NCBI GenBank assembly: GCA_947502965.1
Contig: CANNCG010000011.1
Location: 1-18,328, forward strand
Direction of reading: 5' to 3'
DNA length: 18,328 bases
Source of the DNA: a bacterium
Lineage (GTDB): Bacteria; Margulisbacteria; Marinamargulisbacteria; SXXA01
Shown: positions 6,310-14,395 of the stretch, one piece after another
Layout: the number at the start of each line of letters is the position of its first letter
Position numbering within the stretch: position 1 is the stretch's first letter
Translations under genes and position numbers: made by a program
Notes under the pieces: generated by a model
Told to the model about the DNA's origin: nothing
The model's database searches: none
What the model saw: the letters and a program-made list of their open reading frames with translations, nothing else

Positions 6310-9054
6310 ATGCCAACATCGGGTTTGTTAAGTATCATCAAGCGGAATGGAGAGACGGTTTCCTTTGATACGGTCCGTATCCTAAACGCTATTCACAAGG
6401 CCTTTTTGTCTGAAAATATTTCAGATTTAGAGACGGTCCAAATTTTGACAGAGGACGTTGTTCAAATTTTGGTAGCACACCAGCAGGATGAGCGTCCCGC
6501 TGTGCTGACCGTCGAGGTGGTTCAGGATACGGTTGAAGAAATTTTGATGCTCCGTGGGCACCACAAAATTGCCAGAAACTATATTGTGTACCGCGAAAAT
6601 CACAAACAAAAACGCCAAGAGGAAGTCCGATCCAAGATTCAGGAAAAAAGCCTACTGGTAACCCTTTACAATGGCGAAAGCATTCCTTTCGATGCGTCCG
6701 TGATCGAAGAAAGATTGCGCTTGCTCACTCCCGACCTCATGCGGGTGTCTATTTCGGAAATGGTGCAGTCTGTTATTCGCCAGGTCTATGACGGCATTCC
6801 TCAAAAAGAGATTGATCTCTTGGTGTTGGGTGCGGCACGTGAGCGTATCGAACAACATTATGAGTATGCATTTTTGGCAGCCAGAATTGCCATTAATTTT
6901 CTCTACAAAAAAATACTTGGCGAATACATGAACACGGTTAGTGCAGACAGTGCCTACAGAAGACGTTTTGCGTCCTACCTTCAAAAAGGCGTGGATTTGG
7001 AATTGCTCAATCCCGAATTGTTGGGCTTTAACCTGTCCACATTGGCGGCGGCCTTACGGCCAGAGCGGGATAAGTTGCTTATATATCAGGGTGCTCAAAT
7101 TCTGATAGACCGTTATCTCATCCAAGACCGTAGCGATGCGCGACATTCTATCGAGCTTCCCCAGTGGTTTTGGATGCGGGTATCTATGGGCTTGGCGCTC
7201 AAAGAAAAACCAGAAGAACGGGAATTCTGGGCGATTGCGTTCTACAACGTCCTGTCCAATATGGATTTGGTGTCGTCGACACCCACGTTGTTTAATAGCG
7301 GTACCGTGCATAGCCAAATGAGCTCTTGCTACCTGAATATTGCGGACGATTCGCTGGGTGGTATTTTTAAATTGTTCAGCGACAATGCCCATTTGAGCAA
7401 ATGGGCGGGAGGCATTGGGTCAGATTGGACGCCAGTGCGTGCCACGGGTTCCCGTATCAAAGGCACCAATGGGGCCTCTCAAGGCGTCATCCCTTTTATT
7501 AAGATTTTTAATGATGTTGCCTTGGCGGTAAATCAGGGGGGCAAACGCAAAGGGGCGATGTGTGCCTACATGGAAGTGTGGCATTTGGATTATGAGCAAT
7601 TTCTGGAGCTCAAAAAGAATACGGGTGACGAGCGTCGCCGGGCCCACGACATCAATACCGCCGCATGGATTCCAGACTTATTTATGAAACGCATACAAGA
7701 AGACAAGTCTTGGACTCTGTTTTGTCCTTCGGACGTCCCTGATTTGCATGACCTTTACGGGAAAGCCTTTGAAGCACGTTATGCCTTTTATGAATCCCAG
7801 AATCTGCCCCGTGCCAAGACCGTAAGGACCCTTGATTTGTGGCGTAAAATGTTGACCATGCTCTATGAAACAGGTCATCCATGGATCACCTTCAAAGATG
7901 CGGCCAATGTGCGTAATCCCCAAAGCCATTCTGGGGTCATTCATTCGTCCAATTTGTGCACAGAGATAACCCTCAATACATCCACAGAGGAAACCGCTGT
8001 CTGCAATTTGGCCAGCTTGAATTTGGCCAAAATGATTCGCAATGGGGCACTCGATGAGGAGAAAATAGCCCAAACGGTTGAAATTGGGATTCGGATGTTG
8101 GACAACGTCATCGACAACAATTTCTACCCTATTCCAGAAGCAGAGAAAGCCAACATACGGCACCGTGCGGTGGGATTGGGATTGATGGGCTACCAAGACG
8201 CCTTGTATCAGGTCAATATTGCATTCGACTCGCCTGAAAACGTGGAATTTGCAGACATGTCTATGGAAATGATCTCTTACTACGCCATTTCAGGTAGTAT
8301 GAAATTGGCCAAAGACCGTGGGGCCTATGAAACATACAAAGGGAGCAAGTGGGACCAAGGTATTTTTCCTTATGACACGCTGGATATCCTCGAAGAAGAG
8401 CGCGGTCGCAAGGTCAAGGTATCCCGTGCAACGACCATGGATTGGGCGTCACTCAAAGCCCAGGTGCGTCAGTATGGGATGCGGAACTCCAATACCATGG
8501 CCATTGCACCAACGGCGACGATTGCGAATATTGCAGGTGTCTATCCCTGCACAGAACCGGCCTACAAGAATATTTATATGAAAGAAAATCTTTCTGGAAA
8601 TTTCTTGGTGATCAACCGCTATCTCATCGAAGACCTCGAGAAAGCGGGCCTCTGGACTCCCCGTATTTTAGCCAAGATCAAGCTCAATAACGGGTCTATA
8701 CAGGCCATTGATGATATTCCGTTCAAGATTCGTCAAAAATATATGGAAATATTTGAAATACCAGCGAACGTGGTGGTGAATTGTGCGGCGCGTCGGGGGA
8801 AATGGATAGACCAATCGGCGTCCACCAATATTTTCACAGCGACTACCAGTGGCAAGTTTTTGGCAGAGATTTATACCTTGGCATGGGAGTTGGGATTAAA
8901 GACCACCTATTATTTGCGCACATTGGGGGCGTCTCAAGTCACCAAAGCAACGGTAGGTGAGGCGTATGATGAGGTCTCAGCATCTGTGACCGAAGAGGTT
9001 CCTGCGTTTATAGCGTGTTCTATTTCAGATCCAGATTGTGAGGCTTGTCAATAA
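6310..9054 (+). CDS. nrdA: Ribonucleoside-diphosphate reductase, alpha subunit (class I)
   Basis: A 914-residue catalytic subunit that reduces ribonucleoside diphosphates to deoxy forms. Residues about 5-95 are an ATP-cone (IIKRNGETVSFD onward); 115-200 (VTLYNGESIPFDASVIEERL) look like a second, more diverged cone, explaining a length well above the 760 of E. coli NrdA. Active-site residues are intact: redox cysteines C340 (SSCYLN) and C565 (AVCNLASLNL), and N548, C550, E552 in SNLCTEI. Radical-transfer tyrosines are in TTYYLRTLG (866-868). The tail ends with the mobile thiol pair C910 and C913 (DCEACQ). GAGGAG at 6296-6301 sets the start. nrdB follows after 100 bp that include a hairpin, so the two probably share a transcript. 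The MITE-like element lies directly upstream. Confidence 0.97.
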   Translation: MPTSGLLSIIKRNGETVSFDTVRILNAIHKAFLSENISDLETVQILTEDVVQILVAHQQDERPAVLTVEVVQDTVEEILMLRGHHKIARNYIVYRENHKQKRQEEVRSKIQEKSLLVTLYNGESIPFDASVIEERLRLLTPDLMRVSISEMVQSVIRQVYDGIPQKEIDLLVLGAARERIEQHYEYAFLAARIAINFLYKKILGEYMNTVSADSAYRRRFASYLQKGVDLELLNPELLGFNLSTLAAALRPERDKLLIYQGAQILIDRYLIQDRSDARHSIELPQWFWMRVSMGLALKEKPEEREFWAIAFYNVLSNMDLVSSTPTLFNSGTVHSQMSSCYLNIADDSLGGIFKLFSDNAHLSKWAGGIGSDWTPVRATGSRIKGTNGASQGVIPFIKIFNDVALAVNQGGKRKGAMCAYMEVWHLDYEQFLELKKNTGDERRRAHDINTAAWIPDLFMKRIQEDKSWTLFCPSDVPDLHDLYGKAFEARYAFYESQNLPRAKTVRTLDLWRKMLTMLYETGHPWITFKDAANVRNPQSHSGVIHSSNLCTEITLNTSTEETAVCNLASLNLAKMIRNGALDEEKIAQTVEIGIRMLDNVIDNNFYPIPEAEKANIRHRAVGLGLMGYQDALYQVNIAFDSPENVEFADMSMEMISYYAISGSMKLAKDRGAYETYKGSKWDQGIFPYDTLDILEEERGRKVKVSRATTMDWASLKAQVRQYGMRNSNTMAIAPTATIANIAGVYPCTEPAYKNIYMKENLSGNFLVINRYLIEDLEKAGLWTPRILAKIKLNNGSIQAIDDIPFKIRQKYMEIFEIPANVVVNCAARRGKWIDQSASTNIFTATTSGKFLAEIYTLAWELGLKTTYYLRTLGASQVTKATVGEAYDEVSASVTEEVPAFIACSISDPDCEACQ

Positions 9055-9061
9055 AATAATA

Positions 9062-9096
9062 TGATGCACCGTGCGGTGCTGCCGCACGGTGCATCA
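9062..9096 (+). other. Perfect 15-bp hairpin between nrdA and nrdB
   Basis: TGATGCACCGTGCGG (9062-9076) pairs perfectly with CCGCACGGTGCATCA (9082-9096) around a TGCTG loop, 7 bp after the nrdA stop. No T run follows (ATGTGTGAGG), so it resembles an mRNA-stability or processing hairpin more than a full terminator. It could set different amounts of NrdA and NrdB. Confidence 0.75.
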
Positions 9097-9154
9097 ATGT
9101 GTGAGGGTGGGCGCCTTTTTGCAGCCCGTTTAATTGTATAGTAGGAGAAACATC

Positions 9155-10216
9155 ATGGCTGTAGGTAATTTATTTCAAGAAGCATTCGAACCCAAAAAAC
9201 GCTCCAACGCGGAGATCATCAACCTTCGTCGTGTCATCAATGGCTACGACGATGGCCTCATGCAGGTGTCCCCATTAAAGCATCCTTGGGCCTATGAGAT
9301 TTTTGACACGATGATCAAAAATACGTGGGTACCCCAAGAGGTTCCGATGCAGTCGGATGTCAGTATGTGGAATGACAAAGAGGCGCTCACAGATAAAGAA
9401 CGTCGGGCCTATGAGCGAAGCTTGGCCTTTGTCTCCAATCTGGACGGGCTACAGACCAACAATTTGGCCTGTAATATTATCCGTCATATCACCAGTCCTG
9501 AGGTGGTATTGGCCATCACGCGTCAAACCTTTGAAGAGGCCTTGCATGTGCAGAGCTACGCCACAATGGTGGAGGCCTTGGCGCTGGACCCTGAGACGAT
9601 TTATGGCCTCTACCGTACAGACAAAGATCTCTATGACAAAAACCAAACGGTGTTGGCGGCGGTGAGCAAGATTTCAGACCCCGCATTCAAGACTGGGACC
9701 TTAAAAACCGACCAGATGTTTTTGGAAGCATGTGTTGGCAACGTGATTTTGGAAGGCATTTATTTTTACAGTGCCTTTTTGTTGTTTTATGTTTTGAAAC
9801 GCAACAATAAAATGTCTGGCAGTGCGGAAATGATTCAGTTCATCAACCGTGACGAAGACATGCATTTGCGGTTATTTGTGCATATTTCCAATACGATCAA
9901 AGACGAACAACCTGAATTGTGGACCCCTGAATTCCAGCAACAAATCCGTCAAAATATTATTGATGCGGTGGACATGGAAGCGGCATGGGGCGTCAATTGT
10001 ATCCAAGAAGGGATTCTGGGGTTGACCCCTGACAACTTGCGTCAGTACCTCGAGTTTGTTGGCGATGTGCGTTTGATGAGTTTGGGTATGGAGAAACAGT
10101 GGAATAGCACCAATCCATTTCCATGGATTGATGAATTTACCCAAGGCAGCATGATCGAAGTCAACTTCTTCGAAGGACGGGTAAAGGAGTATCAAACGGG
10201 TACATTGGAGTGGTAA
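9155..10216 (+). CDS. nrdB: Ribonucleoside-diphosphate reductase, beta subunit (tyrosyl-radical type)
   Basis: A 353-residue R2 protein that carries the di-metal centre and radical for NrdA. Metal ligands: D97 (SNLDGLQ), E128 and H131 (EEALHVQ), E200 (VILEGIYFY), E234 and H237 (RDEDMHLR). The radical tyrosine is present as Y135 in HVQSYATM. The overall sequence style, including NN after the first ligand, NPFPW and the C-terminal NFFEGRVKEYQTG, resembles the chlamydial R2 group, in which Glu replaces D97 and Phe replaces Y135; here both are the ordinary class Ia residues. An upstream TTG at 9134 is in frame, but AGGAG at 9143-9147 points to ATG 9155. The C-terminal peptide needed to bind NrdA is complete (TGTLEW). 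Confidence 0.96.
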   Translation: MAVGNLFQEAFEPKKRSNAEIINLRRVINGYDDGLMQVSPLKHPWAYEIFDTMIKNTWVPQEVPMQSDVSMWNDKEALTDKERRAYERSLAFVSNLDGLQTNNLACNIIRHITSPEVVLAITRQTFEEALHVQSYATMVEALALDPETIYGLYRTDKDLYDKNQTVLAAVSKISDPAFKTGTLKTDQMFLEACVGNVILEGIYFYSAFLLFYVLKRNNKMSGSAEMIQFINRDEDMHLRLFVHISNTIKDEQPELWTPEFQQQIRQNIIDAVDMEAAWGVNCIQEGILGLTPDNLRQYLEFVGDVRLMSLGMEKQWNSTNPFPWIDEFTQGSMIEVNFFEGRVKEYQTGTLEW

Positions 10217-10267
10217 ACCCTTCCCATCCCCCGGAGGGTGCAGAGTGGTCGAAAGGGTGCGTGGCGT

Positions 10268-10325
10268 AGCCCCCAGCCCTCGTAAATTCTTAGTTCCCTA
10301 CTGGGAGGGGACTAAGGGGTGGGCT
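10268..10325. repeat. GC-rich palindrome after nrdB
   Basis: CTTAGTTCCC (10289-10298) pairs with GGGGACTAAG (10307-10316), one G-T pair, around TACTGGGA. AGCCCCCAGCCC (10268-10279) can extend the stem imperfectly with GGGTGGGCT (10317-10325). It lies between convergent nrdB and mfd. Without a T run it is not a classic terminator. Sequences of this kind, CTTAG-CCC...GGGACTAAGGGG, often occur as dispersed intergenic repeats; no second copy is in this window. Confidence 0.6.
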
Positions 10326-10327
10326 CA

Positions 10328-10452
10328 ATGGTGCTGTCGCAAAATGTGTCAAGCAAGGATCTCGAGCTAGAAAAACCGGCGTTTACTGAGCGTAAATGAG
10401 GACTTTTCTGGCGAGTACTGACGCCGCATAGTGCATTTTGCGACAGCGCCAT
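10328..10452 (+). mobile_element. MITE-like element, copy 2 (125 bp, 19-bp terminal inverted repeats)
   Basis: Terminal repeats ATGGTGCTGTCGCAAAATG and CATTTTGCGACAGCGCCAT differ at one position. Internal sequence matches copy 1 at 6170-6293 in the same orientation. The ends resemble the GG-N-NCTGTTGCAAA ends known for IS6-family insertion sequences, so it could be a non-autonomous derivative of such an element; that link rests on the ends only. No open frame inside. It ends 10 bp beyond the mfd stop codon, at the point where the Mfd protein loses homology. Confidence 0.87.
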
Positions 10453-10462
10453 GGTTCAGTTT

Positions 10463-12703
10463 CTACAAACACGCCATTCTGGCGTGACATACTGTCACAA
10501 AACTTTCAGGGGGACGCCCGAAGCGATCGCGACAGTCTTCGAGAAGCGCCTCTATTTGATAAGAAAATTCAGCGCCTAACAGTCGGTGATAAATCCCCAA
10601 TCGCAGCCTTTCGTCAGGAATATAGCTTTCAGGAATAAATAGGGGAATATCCGTTGGCCAGTCCCGCTTGTTCTGCTGAGATGGCTGTAAGGTCTCCTGA
10701 ATCATACTGGCGTAGAGATCAAACCCTACCGCCGTCATCGTGCCATGCTGCTGATAGCCCAGCATGGTGCCTGCCCCCCTCATCTCCAAATCGCGCATCG
10801 CCAAATGATACCCTGAACCCAAGGCCACAAACTGTGTCAGGGCCTCCAAACGTTTTTTACCTTCCTCGCCGATCTGATCTTTGTCATAGAGCAGATACGC
10901 ATATCCCTGCGTCGTCGAACGCCCCACCCGACCACGGAGTTGGTAAATCTTGGCCAAGCCCATTTTGGGCGCATCATCGATCAAAATGGTATTCGCATTG
11001 GGAATATCCAGACCATTTTCGACGATACTGGTGCATACGAGAATATCGATTTCATGCGCAGCAAACGCGGTCATAACGGCATCCAACTGTTTGGCCGGCA
11101 CCTGTCCATGGACCATCGCGACCCTGGCTTTGGGAAACCATTTTTTGATGGCATTCATCCGGGCACTCAGTCCCGTGATACGGTTGTAGACATAAAACAC
11201 TTGTCCTTGGCGCGCCAACTCTTGGGCAATCCCCCATCGAATGGTCTTGTCCGTACGTGGGGTAATGGCCGTTAACACCGATTTTCTATTGACGGGGGGA
11301 TCCACGATGCTGGACATGGCCTTGGCGCCGGTGATCGCCATATACAAGGTTCTTGGGATAGGCGTCGCACTCACGGTGAGCACATCGGCCATCGGCCATG
11401 TATTTTTCAAAGATTCTTTGTCTTTGACACCAAAACGTTGCTCTTCATCCACCACAATGAGTCCCAAGTCTGCAAAAACAACGTCTTTCTGAACCAGTCG
11501 GTGGGTTCCCACAAGGATGTCTATTTTGTGCTGTTTAAGTGCGCGAAGTGTTTCTTTTTGCTGGGATACCGGCACAAAGCGCGACATCATCGCAATCCGA
11601 AATGGAAAAGGTCCCATCCGTGTACCCATGAGCTGAAAGTGCTGCCGTGCCAAAAGCGTTGTGGGCACCAGAATAGCCACTTGCTTGCCTGCTTCTGCCG
11701 CTTTGAATACCGCCCGTAGCAGCACCTCCGATTTGCCATATCCCACGTCACCACAGAGCAGGCGTTCCATGGGATAGGGTTGCTGCATATCCTGCTTGAT
11801 TTCGTGAATAGCCGCAAGCTGCCCTTGCGTCGGCGTATACGCAAACGCCTGCTCAAAATCAAGCTGCCACACACTGTCATCAGGATAGGCAATCCCCCGC
11901 TGGGTTTGGCGGGTTTTATAGAGCTCTAGGAGGGCTTCCACCAGGGTGTCGATGCTCCGCCGAGCCTTTGCCTTTGTTTTTTGCCAACTGCCGTCGTAGA
12001 GACTGTTGACTTGGGGTTTGCTGTCCACCGCGCCGTATTTGCTGATGAGCTGTAGCTGCTGGAGGGGGATGTAGAGTTTGTCATCACCTTTGTATTGGAG
12101 CCAGAGGTATTCGGCGCCAATAGGCGCTTCTTTTTGCTGCTGCCGCCGCATGTTTTTTTTATTTAAAAGGGTCTTTTCTGGAACCTGTGAGGCCAACAGC
12201 CCTGAGCTGAGGTTAGATCCGGCTTTGCTGGGCCAACCGTGTCGAGTGCTCGTGAGGCTCTGCGAGCATGCCGAGGCAAATCCAGAATCTACATGCCGCG
12301 ACAAATCTAGATATACCAGCCCTTTGTATTGTCCGATACCGAATGTTTCGTGCACGAGATAATCGCCTATTTTCCAGTCCGAGAGGAGCTGGGAGGCATG
12401 TTCTGCCATGGCGTGAAAGTTCACAGGTACCATGTTGTCCGCCATATCTGGGATCACCACCCTGGGCAACAGCCCCAATGTGCGTTGGGTCGTGACATCA
12501 AAGGTGGCAATACGGTCAATCCCATGCCCATCGTATTCGATACGGAGGGGAAAGTGATGGCCTGGTCCAAAGACATCTATGACGCTGCCACGAACCGCAA
12601 AATCCCCATGTATAGACACAATTTCACGGCGCGTATAGCCCTTCTCGATGAGGGCTAAAATCACGTCTTGATGTGAGAACTCAGTGGTCAAAGAGAGCTT
12701 CAT
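10463..12703 (-). CDS. mfd: Truncated Mfd (transcription-repair coupling factor) with in-frame insertion
   Basis: A 746-residue Mfd-like translocase, versus about 1150 in the family. Full Mfd moves stalled RNA polymerase off lesions and recruits UvrA. Residues 1-88 match only the UvrB-like piece around GYxR...GDFAVRGSVIDVF (E. coli about 130-215). Then 25 residues jump straight to the RNA-polymerase-interacting domain (GDYLVHETFGIGQYKGL, 113-129, and GAEYLWLQYKGDDKLYIP, 196-213), which is split by about 55 extra residues. Helicase motifs are intact: GDVGYGKSE (318-326, Ser instead of Thr), DEEQ (419-422), SATPIPRT (445-452), QLRGRVGR (588-595). The C-terminal TRCF domain stops after DRFGRPPESF, about 95 residues early. 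Start: ATG at 12703 overlaps the comF stop as ATGA; an in-frame ATG 21 codons higher lies inside comF. Could be a working mini-protein or a decaying gene. Confidence 0.85.
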   Translation of the reverse strand: MKLSLTTEFSHQDVILALIEKGYTRREIVSIHGDFAVRGSVIDVFGPGHHFPLRIEYDGHGIDRIATFDVTTQRTLGLLPRVVIPDMADNMVPVNFHAMAEHASQLLSDWKIGDYLVHETFGIGQYKGLVYLDLSRHVDSGFASACSQSLTSTRHGWPSKAGSNLSSGLLASQVPEKTLLNKKNMRRQQQKEAPIGAEYLWLQYKGDDKLYIPLQQLQLISKYGAVDSKPQVNSLYDGSWQKTKAKARRSIDTLVEALLELYKTRQTQRGIAYPDDSVWQLDFEQAFAYTPTQGQLAAIHEIKQDMQQPYPMERLLCGDVGYGKSEVLLRAVFKAAEAGKQVAILVPTTLLARQHFQLMGTRMGPFPFRIAMMSRFVPVSQQKETLRALKQHKIDILVGTHRLVQKDVVFADLGLIVVDEEQRFGVKDKESLKNTWPMADVLTVSATPIPRTLYMAITGAKAMSSIVDPPVNRKSVLTAITPRTDKTIRWGIAQELARQGQVFYVYNRITGLSARMNAIKKWFPKARVAMVHGQVPAKQLDAVMTAFAAHEIDILVCTSIVENGLDIPNANTILIDDAPKMGLAKIYQLRGRVGRSTTQGYAYLLYDKDQIGEEGKKRLEALTQFVALGSGYHLAMRDLEMRGAGTMLGYQQHGTMTAVGFDLYASMIQETLQPSQQNKRDWPTDIPLFIPESYIPDERLRLGIYHRLLGAEFSYQIEALLEDCRDRFGRPPESFVTVCHARMACL
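12124..12303 (-). repeat. Diverged relative of the 140-bp repeat inserted in frame in mfd
   Basis: On the minus strand this stretch starts TGTCGCGGCATG like copies A and B. It later holds CGGCATGCT, GAGCAC and then GCAAAGCCGGATC followed three bases later by CCTCAGC, in the same order. The last two blocks have the same spacing as in the intergenic copies (20 of 23 positions). It encodes Mfd residues of about 135-195, exactly where E. coli Mfd has only about six residues between the two halves of the polymerase-binding domain. No stop codon or frameshift results. Confidence 0.65.
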
Positions 12704-13371
12704 CCGAGACGCTTTCCCGTGGCCAAAACAAGCCCCTGTACACTGCCTGCACCCGAACGCATACACACGATGGCCATAGCGTCCACGGTTGCCCCTGTCG
12801 TCAAAATATCATCTATAATGAGGATATGTTTGTCATGAATCGCTTCTGGAAAAACAACCGTAAACGCCTGATCCGTCTCCGTCCATCGGGCCGCTTTCCC
12901 CAGGGTGTGGAGCTGCTGGGTATCCTTACTGCGGATGACCGCTGGGATGAGGGGAATATCCCAGGCAACACAAAGGGCCTCGAACAATACTTCCACATGG
13001 TGAAATCCCCGTTCTGCAGTACGGGAAGCCACACTGGGAACAGGCACCGCCACCCACGCATCACGATGCGACAAATCAATACCTACAGACGCAGTGTCCA
13101 GCGCTATGGCCAGACGTTTTCCCAGCTGCAAGGCCAGTTCCCGCTGTTTTGAAAACTTGATGTCATGCATCATCGTTTTCATGACATGGTCATAGGGGGA
13201 CAATGACACAACAGCAATGCCGCCATCCGACACATGGGGCTGCGATTGCCAAGGAAGTAACGCAAGACATGCCTCACAGTAGGGGAGCGTGGTGACCGCC
13301 TGGCACTGGTTACAACGCTGGGGCAGGAGCCACCGAGTCACGGTGGTGACGATGCGGGCCAGACGCGGCAT
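12700..13371 (-). CDS. comF: ComF-family phosphoribosyltransferase-like protein
   Basis: A 223-residue ComF-family protein, linked in other bacteria to DNA uptake and recombination. The N-terminal zinc finger has C20-x2-C23 and C32-x2-C35 (RCNQCQ, YCEACL). The PRPP-binding loop HILIIDDILTTGATVD (182-197) is intact, as is RGFHHVEVL (121-129), equivalent to the family's RGFNQ-x-LA. The frame extends 76 codons further upstream, but that part lies inside rmuC and has no homology; ATG 13371, 4 bp after the rmuC stop, gives the normal family length. No clear Shine-Dalgarno of its own, so translation probably depends on ribosomes leaving rmuC. Its TGA overlaps the mfd ATG by 3 bases within ATGA. Confidence 0.92.
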   Translation of the reverse strand: MPRLARIVTTVTRWLLPQRCNQCQAVTTLPYCEACLALLPWQSQPHVSDGGIAVVSLSPYDHVMKTMMHDIKFSKQRELALQLGKRLAIALDTASVGIDLSHRDAWVAVPVPSVASRTAERGFHHVEVLFEALCVAWDIPLIPAVIRSKDTQQLHTLGKAARWTETDQAFTVVFPEAIHDKHILIIDDILTTGATVDAMAIVCMRSGAGSVQGLVLATGKRLG

Positions 13372-13375
13372 AGGG

Positions 13376-14308
13376 CTAATAGCGGTCTCCCAACCCACGA
13401 GACAGCCGTTGGGAAATCTGCGCCGTTTTGCGTATAGCCGTATCAAAAATACCGGAAAGCTGTTGGAAACGTGTTTGTCCGTTTTGCAACAGAGCTTCGA
13501 TACTCTGTAATTCTTTTTGGCACTCTTGCAACAAATGGGTGATATGCAAACTGCTCTGCGACAAGGTGCTCGCCTGTATTCCCAATAAAATAGTCCCAAT
13601 CAATGCGGATAAGGTCGTGGGACCTGCCAAATAAATACGATATTCCTGAAAAAGTTGATGGGCCAAGCCATCGATGTCAATCGCCTCCAAAAAAAGGGTC
13701 TCACTGGGAAGAAACAAAATAGCAAAGTCCATGGTATCTGGTGGGCGTATGTATTTTTGGGCGATGGATTTGGCGTTTTGGCGCAGGGTACTGCTGAGGC
13801 GGCGGAGGCGTTGCGGGCGGTCTTCTTCAGGAATATAGGGGAATTTGGCATCAATGGGCAACCATACCGCATGACCGTCTTCGTGCAAGACACGAATCGC
13901 CGCATCCACAACCGTGTCTTCTCCAGGAATGATTTTGGCTTGCAGATGGATTTGGTCTGCTGGGAGAAGGTCTCTGAGGATGGTCTGTAGGGAAATTTCC
14001 CCACTGATGCCCCGTTGCTTCGTGTGGGTGAGCAGGCGCTTCACATCGTCAATCCCACGGGAGGATATTTGTAACTCGCCCAACCAAGTCTGCATGCGAT
14101 CGAGGCGTGCATGGAGCATGTGTAAGGAAGGCGTGAGGGCCTGGTCTACAGAGTGTGTGAGCTGGGAAAAAAGGGTAGGGTCTTGTGTCTCTGTGTGCAG
14201 GCGAGGCTTGCGAAGGGAAAAAAGAATAAAGGAAAGCGCAACACCCAATGCAACGCTGACAAGCATCGCGATCACTATCAGAGTTAGAAAAAGTAAAGGA
14301 GATGGCAT
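13376..14308 (-). CDS. rmuC: RmuC-family DNA recombination-associated protein
   Basis: A 310-residue RmuC protein, shorter than the 475 of E. coli. Residues about 5-31 form a hydrophobic membrane anchor (LLFLTLIVIAMLVSVALGV). A short helical/coiled-coil region (about 45-95) follows, then the PD-(D/E)XK-like nuclease core: RGISGEISLQTIL (99-111), VDAAIRV (134-140), WLPIDAKFP (149-157). The family limits certain DNA rearrangements; biochemical activity is not well established. The saving in length is mainly in the coiled coil. The ATG is 10 nt after the 3' end of the tRNA-His gene and has no Shine-Dalgarno (leader TTTACTCCCT). First protein gene of the tRNA-His-rmuC-comF-mfd run. Confidence 0.92.
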   Translation of the reverse strand: MPSPLLFLTLIVIAMLVSVALGVALSFILFSLRKPRLHTETQDPTLFSQLTHSVDQALTPSLHMLHARLDRMQTWLGELQISSRGIDDVKRLLTHTKQRGISGEISLQTILRDLLPADQIHLQAKIIPGEDTVVDAAIRVLHEDGHAVWLPIDAKFPYIPEEDRPQRLRRLSSTLRQNAKSIAQKYIRPPDTMDFAILFLPSETLFLEAIDIDGLAHQLFQEYRIYLAGPTTLSALIGTILLGIQASTLSQSSLHITHLLQECQKELQSIEALLQNGQTRFQQLSGIFDTAIRKTAQISQRLSRGLGDRY

Positions 14309-14318
14309 AGGGAGTAAA

Positions 14319-14395
14319 TGGGGTGAACGATGGGGCTCGAACCCACGACCACCAGAGCCACAATCTGGTGCTCTACCAACTGAGCTACATCCACC
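14319..14395 (-). tRNA. tRNA-His (anticodon GTG)
   Basis: The minus strand folds as a full cloverleaf: acceptor GTGGATG with CGTTCAC (two wobble pairs), D arm AGCTCAGTTGGTAGAGC, anticodon arm CCAGA-TTGTGGC-TCTGG with GTG at the anticodon, and T arm GTGGGTTCGAGCCCCAT. An extra G at -1 (14395) faces C73, the identity element of tRNA-His, and CCA is encoded (14321-14319). rmuC starts 10 nt downstream. Confidence 0.97.

Noticed and set aside
10233..10310. tRNA-Ser-like string (GGAGGGTGCAGAGTGGTCGA) after nrdB
   Set aside because: The D-arm region looks right but no anticodon stem, variable arm or TTCGA-containing T arm can be formed.
12673..13152. 159-codon plus-strand frame opposite comF
   Set aside because: Shadow of comF, whose zinc-finger cysteines and PRPP loop are intact.
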